Assembly: GCF_000687475.1 (NCBI RefSeq)
Contig: NC_057317.1
Location: forward strand, 5,394,501 to 5,458,500
DNA length: 64,000 nucleotides
Direction: 5' to 3'
Origin: Ustilaginoidea virens
Taxonomy: Eukaryota > Ascomycota > Sordariomycetes > Hypocreales > Clavicipitaceae
Below are positions 59,081 through 64,000 of this stretch, piece by piece; the stretch's first letter is position 1; each line of letters begins with the position of its first letter. The position numbers were made by a program, and so were the translations under genes. Below the pieces are notes generated by a model, which made no database searches, was not told the origin of the DNA, and was given only the letters and a program-made list of their open reading frames with translations.

Positions 59081-62000
59081 TCATGTCTCGCTGTTGACAA
59101 GCCGCCATAGATGATCCTGTCTGGCAACCAGATCATCATATCTTCCCTGTTCCACCTTTCGTCCTCCCTCTAGAACCACAACTTCGTCAACCATCTGCAT
59201 CATCTCTACGCTGTGCGTCGCAACAACTACCGCCATTCCCGCACATTCTTCATGCCCCGTCCGCATCAAACATCCTATCATTTCGCGAAAAGTAGACGTG
59301 CTTTCCGGATCCAGAGCGCTTGTCGGCTCATCCAGAACTAGAAGACGTGGCTTTCTGGCCAAGGCACGCGCAATGTTTACTCGTTGAGCCTGACCCCCTG
59401 ATAGTGCTTGTCCACCATCTCCCACCACCGTGCTGTATCCGTCGGGGAGCGATACGATAAAGTCATGTATCCCTGCGGCTTTGGAAGCCTCAGTAACAGC
59501 CTTTTGCAAAGCGCCAGGGCAGGTTGATTGGATCCCGTACGCAATGTTCTCTCTGATGGTGCCTGGAAACAAGAACGGCGCTTGAGGGACGTACGCCATC
59601 ATCGACTGAAGATGTTGTACATCTACGACGGAAAATGGAGCCCCGTTAAAGGAGAATTCTGACGCGATGCCATGCTCAGGAAGGCCGTCGGGAATATTAG
59701 TTCCAAGAAGGAGCGATAACAAGGTTGACTTGCCGCTGCCGGATGACCCTACGACAGCCAAGAAGGAGCCGGGTTGGATTTCGAGACAAACCCCTTTCAG
59801 GACTTTTGGAGAGTCTTCGGGTGAAAAGTCTACGTTGCGAAGCCGTATCGGTAGCGGGCAGCTGAGCTGAATGGCTGATACGCCTCGACTGGAAACCGTT
59901 TTTGGCATCCTAGCATAAGCTAAAAGTTCAACAGCGGCGACCTTGGCTGCTGTGAGTTGCGGGAGATTGTTCAGTAGCTCGAAGGAATTACCTATGCAGA
60001 ATAGCAAAAGATTGATGACCTGGAGAACCTCATTTACAGTTGTACCAGAGCTTTCCTTCGAGGCAAGTGTTGTGCCGTAATAGAAAACCATGGCAACAAG
60101 AGGCAAGGTCATGGATTGATAGAGGCCGAACGTAGGGCTGGTGAACAGAGCTCTTTTCAGTCCCATCTGAAGGCCTTGTCTGACAGCCTCCGACTGCTTT
60201 TCCTGGAAATATGTATGCAGTGAAAACGCTCGAACAAATTCAAAGTTCAACAAGACTTCTCTGAGCACGGCGCTCGAGGTCAAAGCGCTGTCATTGCATC
60301 TCTTCTCCCATGTCGAGCTGACTGTTGAGTACATCTTGATCGCAAGCAAAATGACCGGCAGAGCGGCTAACGTTACCATTGTTAATTTCCAGCAGATGAC
60401 AAGTGCCCAAATGATGGATATGCACATGATTGAAAGCACCACTATCAAAATAGGCATTATCTTGCCCATGATGGTGCGCATTTCCTGGCCGTTCCTGTCG
60501 AGACATTGGACGAGAAGAGCCGGTGCACCTTGGGGTCTTCGAAACCATGAGCTTGACTGCTCCAGCGCGTTACTGAAAGCATCTTGCCTAAGGCGGTCAA
60601 TCCATCTTTGGCCGACTTTTTCAAATAGAAAATGCCCACCAGCCGTGCAGACTCCATCTGCGAAAGCAATGCCAATGAGATACAGTGCCCACTTTAATCC
60701 CTTTTCCCTCTTGTTTGTGGTTGACCACATTGCGCTGAGCAGTTGAGCCAGACAGAAGGCAAAGGCGGGCGTTGTAGCTGCAGCAGCAAGGCAGAGCAGA
60801 ATGGCAGACACGAGCGCGACACGGTCGCGATGTCCAAGAGACTGCCACACGGTGCCTAGCATACTGCCTACAGAATTCATAGAGGGACGCTGCGAGACGG
60901 GATTGTCAGCTTTTGAGTTTTGGCATTCGGAACGACTCTTTTCAGTCAACTGTTCGCCATCTCCATCTTTCACGGTAGCTGAATTTCCATTATCCCAATC
61001 AGTTCTCACTGCATAAGCTATATGCGTTGGATAATGGTTGGGTTCAAGGTATTCTTGAGGCTCTTTAAAATTGAAAGTGTCTTCAAAAAGGCGGAAACGT
61101 TTATCCAGGAGATGTGACAAATCCTCCGGATTGATGCTGAAATTTTTCGATAATCGCCATCCGGAAATCACGGACCTCCGTAAGACATCCTGAGAACTCG
61201 CGAGGTCTGCATGTCGGCTGATGGGCGGGTTTGTTGAAAATGAAGAATGCAACAATATTTCTCGCTTGTGGCCGTTGCTGTGACGATTTTTGGTGGAGTC
61301 GACCTTTTCATTCACTCCTGAAGCCTGTTGGGTTGATCTCGGCGTCAAACTTCCTTCGGAAAACGAGCAAGTATCATCTATTTCGGGGCCAAGGCCTGCA
61401 ACACTCTTCAATTCTTCCGGACACCGTCTGAGGCATACTGATCCGTTTATCATGGTGTATACCAAGTCGCCATCCTGTATGTTGGACATGTCATGCGTGA
61501 TGATGATAGTGGTCTTATCTTGCCGCCACTCTCTTATGGCTCTCATCATTGTGATTTGAGTGACAGGATCCAACGCACTTGTAGGCTCATCCAGTATCAA
61601 GACGGCAGGGTCCCGTAACCAAGCTCTAGCTAGCGCAAGTCTTTGCCTCTGCCCACCACTCAGATGTCGACTGTCTGGACTGAGGAGTGTCCCCAGTCCG
61701 TCTTGAAGGAGTTGTATTGTTGATTCCAACTGAGCGAATGAGCACGCACGAAGAATGTCGACACTAGTTGCTTGCGTGGGATTTCGATGTCCGAGAGCCA
61801 CGTTGTTTAGGAAGGAATCTTGCACAACGGGGCTGTCTTGGTGTATCAAGGTGACATGATTGCGAAGGCAATTTGAATGCAGACCCTCAAGAGGGAATCC
61901 GTCGATATATACCTCACCAGAAACAGGCGTGAGCAAACCCGCGATCAAGCAACCCACTGTGCTTTTACCTGACCCGCTTTGACCAATGAGGAATGTGATT

Positions 62001-63340
62001 TGTTTCGCCGGGAAATGCACCGTGGCATTCTGTAGGATATTGGTAGCCGGGTTAGATGCGTAGGCAAAGTTTACCTTCACATATAGTCAGTCGAAGGAGA
62101 TTTCTTGGCGTAGGTACGCTCAGACTTGCCTGATCTAGCCAAACATCACCAAGGATTTGAGGAGGCGGCGTGTTCCTGTGCGCGAAACTTTCCAACCAAT
62201 CTTCGTTCCGAACTAGGTCCAACAGGAAGGCGGCAGCAGACTTTCCTTTCGATAACACGAGCCAATGACCAGCGAGGGCCTCGACACTATGAAAGGCTGT
62301 CAATACCGAGTAAATCGTTGTTACGATGTGGCCCGGAGATGTTCCCTCCTCTACCAAAACGAGTCCATACCAGAAGCCTAATACGAAGATTGCAATCGAC
62401 CAGAAAGCAACGTAGCCCATTTGAAGTGCCGTGCTGCGCGCCTGTTTGAAGAAGTGCTTCGAAGCAAGCGTTAGAGCCGAACGGTATTTAACTTTTTCTA
62501 TATCAAAACCAGTGAAGACTCGGACAAGATCAATGCCCCTGAGAGAAGCCGCAGCGAAAGTAGATGCTTGCTGTAAGAACTGTTTCTGCGATGTTATCGC
62601 AGAGTCCAGGTTGCGCATAATAAGGCCAAGAACTATAGAGGATATTGGCAGAGTGGAAAGAAGAACTAAGGCTAGCTTCCAGGAAAAATAAAGGGCGATG
62701 CCAATGGATGCACATGCTGTGATCAAGTCACAGATGAGAAATCCCAAAACCTGGGAAGTTGCTGATTGAAGCTCGCGAATTTGTCTATTAGACTCATTCA
62801 GTGACTGCGAAAAAGGCAGAGCTGTCGCTAATCCAGAAGTTGTGATACATACGTGTGTATTCTTGTGTGAAGACCCTCAACTCCATCATCCAGAGATCCT
62901 AGCCACTCTACCCGCTTGGAAGCGAAACTGTTGTGGATCTTTTGGCGAGCCTCTCCAGCTTGGAGTTCCCCGACAACAATCCATAAACCAAGAAACGACG
63001 TATTCGCTAACCAGCTGCCAATGCCAAGTCCTAGGAGAATGGAACACCAGAAGGACACACCAGTTGCAGGATCTTGTCCTGCTTGTATGCCTTGACCGAG
63101 TTGGGAGAGCATGTCAAATATGCGACCCAAAATCACTGCCAGCACAGTTCTAGAAGCCGAAACGAGAGCTGTCGCGACAAGTGCTGCCGTGAGAATCCCA
63201 TGATGTTTCTTTCGAGTGAAAGCGAGGAGATGCACCCAGGAAAATGCGGCTCTTTCTTTTCCGACTGGTGAAGAGGCCTTTGAAAGCCGACCGAAACAGG
63301 AGCCGGGAATGGTTCCCGATGTCGTATCCGACTCTGGCAT
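59081..63340 (-). CDS. ste6: Full-length ABCB transporter, Ste6-like a-pheromone exporter
   Basis: ABC exporter with two membrane and two nucleotide-binding domains. Exons 63340-62849, 62804-62118 and 62074-59081 sum to 4173 nt, 1390 aa; the introns are only 44 and 43 bp. NBD1: Walker A GQSGSGKST (about 424-432), signature LSGGQRQRLALARAW, Walker B VLILDEPTSALD, switch His in IIITHD. NBD2: Walker A GSSGSGKST (about 1169-1177), LSGGQAQRVNIARAL, LLVLDEPTSALD, VVVATHS. Both sites therefore look able to hydrolyse ATP. NBD1 and TMD2 are joined by an unusually long polar linker of about 200 residues (...SFSEGSLTPRSTQQ to SMNSVGSMLGTVWQ). Fungal full ABCB proteins with this pattern include the a-factor exporter Ste6 and drug pumps; the Ste6 label is a best fit, not proof. 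An upstream ATG at 63368 is out of frame. Confidence 0.8.
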
Positions 63341-64000
63341 CTCTGTCAGCCTCCAGCGGAAGAGTCATGTCCTGAACCAGGGATAAGTTCGCTTTGCTAA
63401 CCCGCTGGCAGGCAAAGTCTCCAAGGTTTGCTTTGTGTCATTCACGAGGATGGCCATGTCGACGGACCGAGAACGCGGTTTGCGTTTGCTATATGAACGA
63501 CGAGACCCATCGATCGGGTCAATGCGATAATGTGAGGCCGTGATGCCAAGCCACTTATTGTCTGCGCTTAGGTCTGGTATTGTTCATATGCAGCAGCTGA
63601 GCCGTGCTTCACTAGTAACTCAATCAACCGGCGTACGGAGAAGCGTGAGATCAAAGCTTCAGAGAGCAAGAGACTTGGCAAAAATGATTCAATTCAGACG
63701 TCATACTGGCCGTGACTTTACTGTTACTGCCGTGTGGGTGGACATTGTCACCCAGAGAGTCGGATCGAGAGTAGAGAAGCAGGGAGCCGTGCTGATGGAC
63801 GGGCGGATAAGTTACCAGACACGTTAGATAAAGGCATCTAGGTACTCCGTACCTGGTGAGAGACTTGGCACAAAATACGGTGAGAGTTGTACCTCGCCAT
63901 ACTAATTTCCATCTAAAGCGACTTTTTATAATGCCTTTATAGAAGATATACCTCTAGTCTCTATAATAATATTCTTTCTATGTAAAGTGACGGCTTAGGA
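63341..64000. other. Upstream region of the ABC transporter running into AT-rich DNA
   Basis: No gene is supported. A small palindrome AGGTACTCCGTACCT lies at about 63839-63853. From about 63900 the sequence becomes AT-rich with CpA/TpG scarcity, like the RIP-marked repeats elsewhere, so the window probably ends at the edge of another repeat. Confidence 0.45.

Noticed and set aside
63540..63827. 95-codon plus-strand frame at the right edge
   Set aside because: Low-complexity basic composition, no motif, and it lies in the promoter region of the ABC transporter gene.

Overview
The window is nuclear DNA of a filamentous ascomycete (Pezizomycotina, most likely a sordariomycete). Genes carry 1-12 short introns (about 41-140 bp, GT...AG, often with a CTAAC/CTGAC-like branch site). 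The protein set is fungal housekeeping: P5B and PMCA-type ATPases, Rheb, Ubc6, Atg28, Iks1 and a Ste6-like exporter. Gene DNA alternates with AT-rich repeat blocks depleted in CpA/TpG and enriched in TpA, the signature of repeat-induced point mutation (RIP). I rebuilt the gene models by hand from splice signals and frame. Every recognised multi-exon model sums to a multiple of three, so most genes look intact.

Layout. 1-3376: two diverged tandem copies of a ~1.24 kb repeat, then the 3' remnant and LTR of a Ty1/copia-like element. 3547-8285 (-): P5B ATPase, divergent from 8843-11175 (+), a Wapl-type cohesin-release protein. 11912-12607 (+): Rheb GTPase. 13504-15306 (+): seryl-tRNA synthetase. 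15307-17849: repeat-rich spacer with a MITE-like hairpin and diverged direct repeats. 17850-18182 (+) and 19121-19625 (-): two small membrane proteins flanking an exact 89-bp tandem duplication. 20206-25903 (+): TFIIIC B-block-binding subunit. 26374-27568 (-): Ubc6-type tail-anchored E2. 28614-30482 (-): 3-phosphoglycerate dehydrogenase. 31646-33398 (-): pyruvate kinase. 34886-36946 (-): AN11/DCAF7-like WD40 protein. 38326-40278 (+): Atg28-like coiled-coil protein. 40661-41258 (-): doubtful small gene. 41859-44260 (+): Iks1 kinase. 44614-46010 (-): purine nucleoside permease (NUP) family. 47032-52860: complete but RIP-dead Ty1/copia element with a GCGAT target-site duplication. 54450-58291 (+): PMCA-type Ca2+-ATPase. 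59081-63340 (-): Ste6-like full ABC transporter. The right edge again becomes AT-rich.

The genes do not form a pathway cluster or operon. Loose themes are serine metabolism (PGDH and SerRS), glycolysis (pyruvate kinase), organelle cation transport (two P-type ATPases), and TOR/autophagy (Rheb, Atg28). I found no secondary-metabolite cluster, CRISPR, tRNA or rRNA. I saw no convincing new biological system. The points most worth a second look are the two copia relatives, the promoter palindromes, the altered M4 motif of the Ca2+-ATPase, the secreted-looking NUP protein and two unassigned small membrane proteins.
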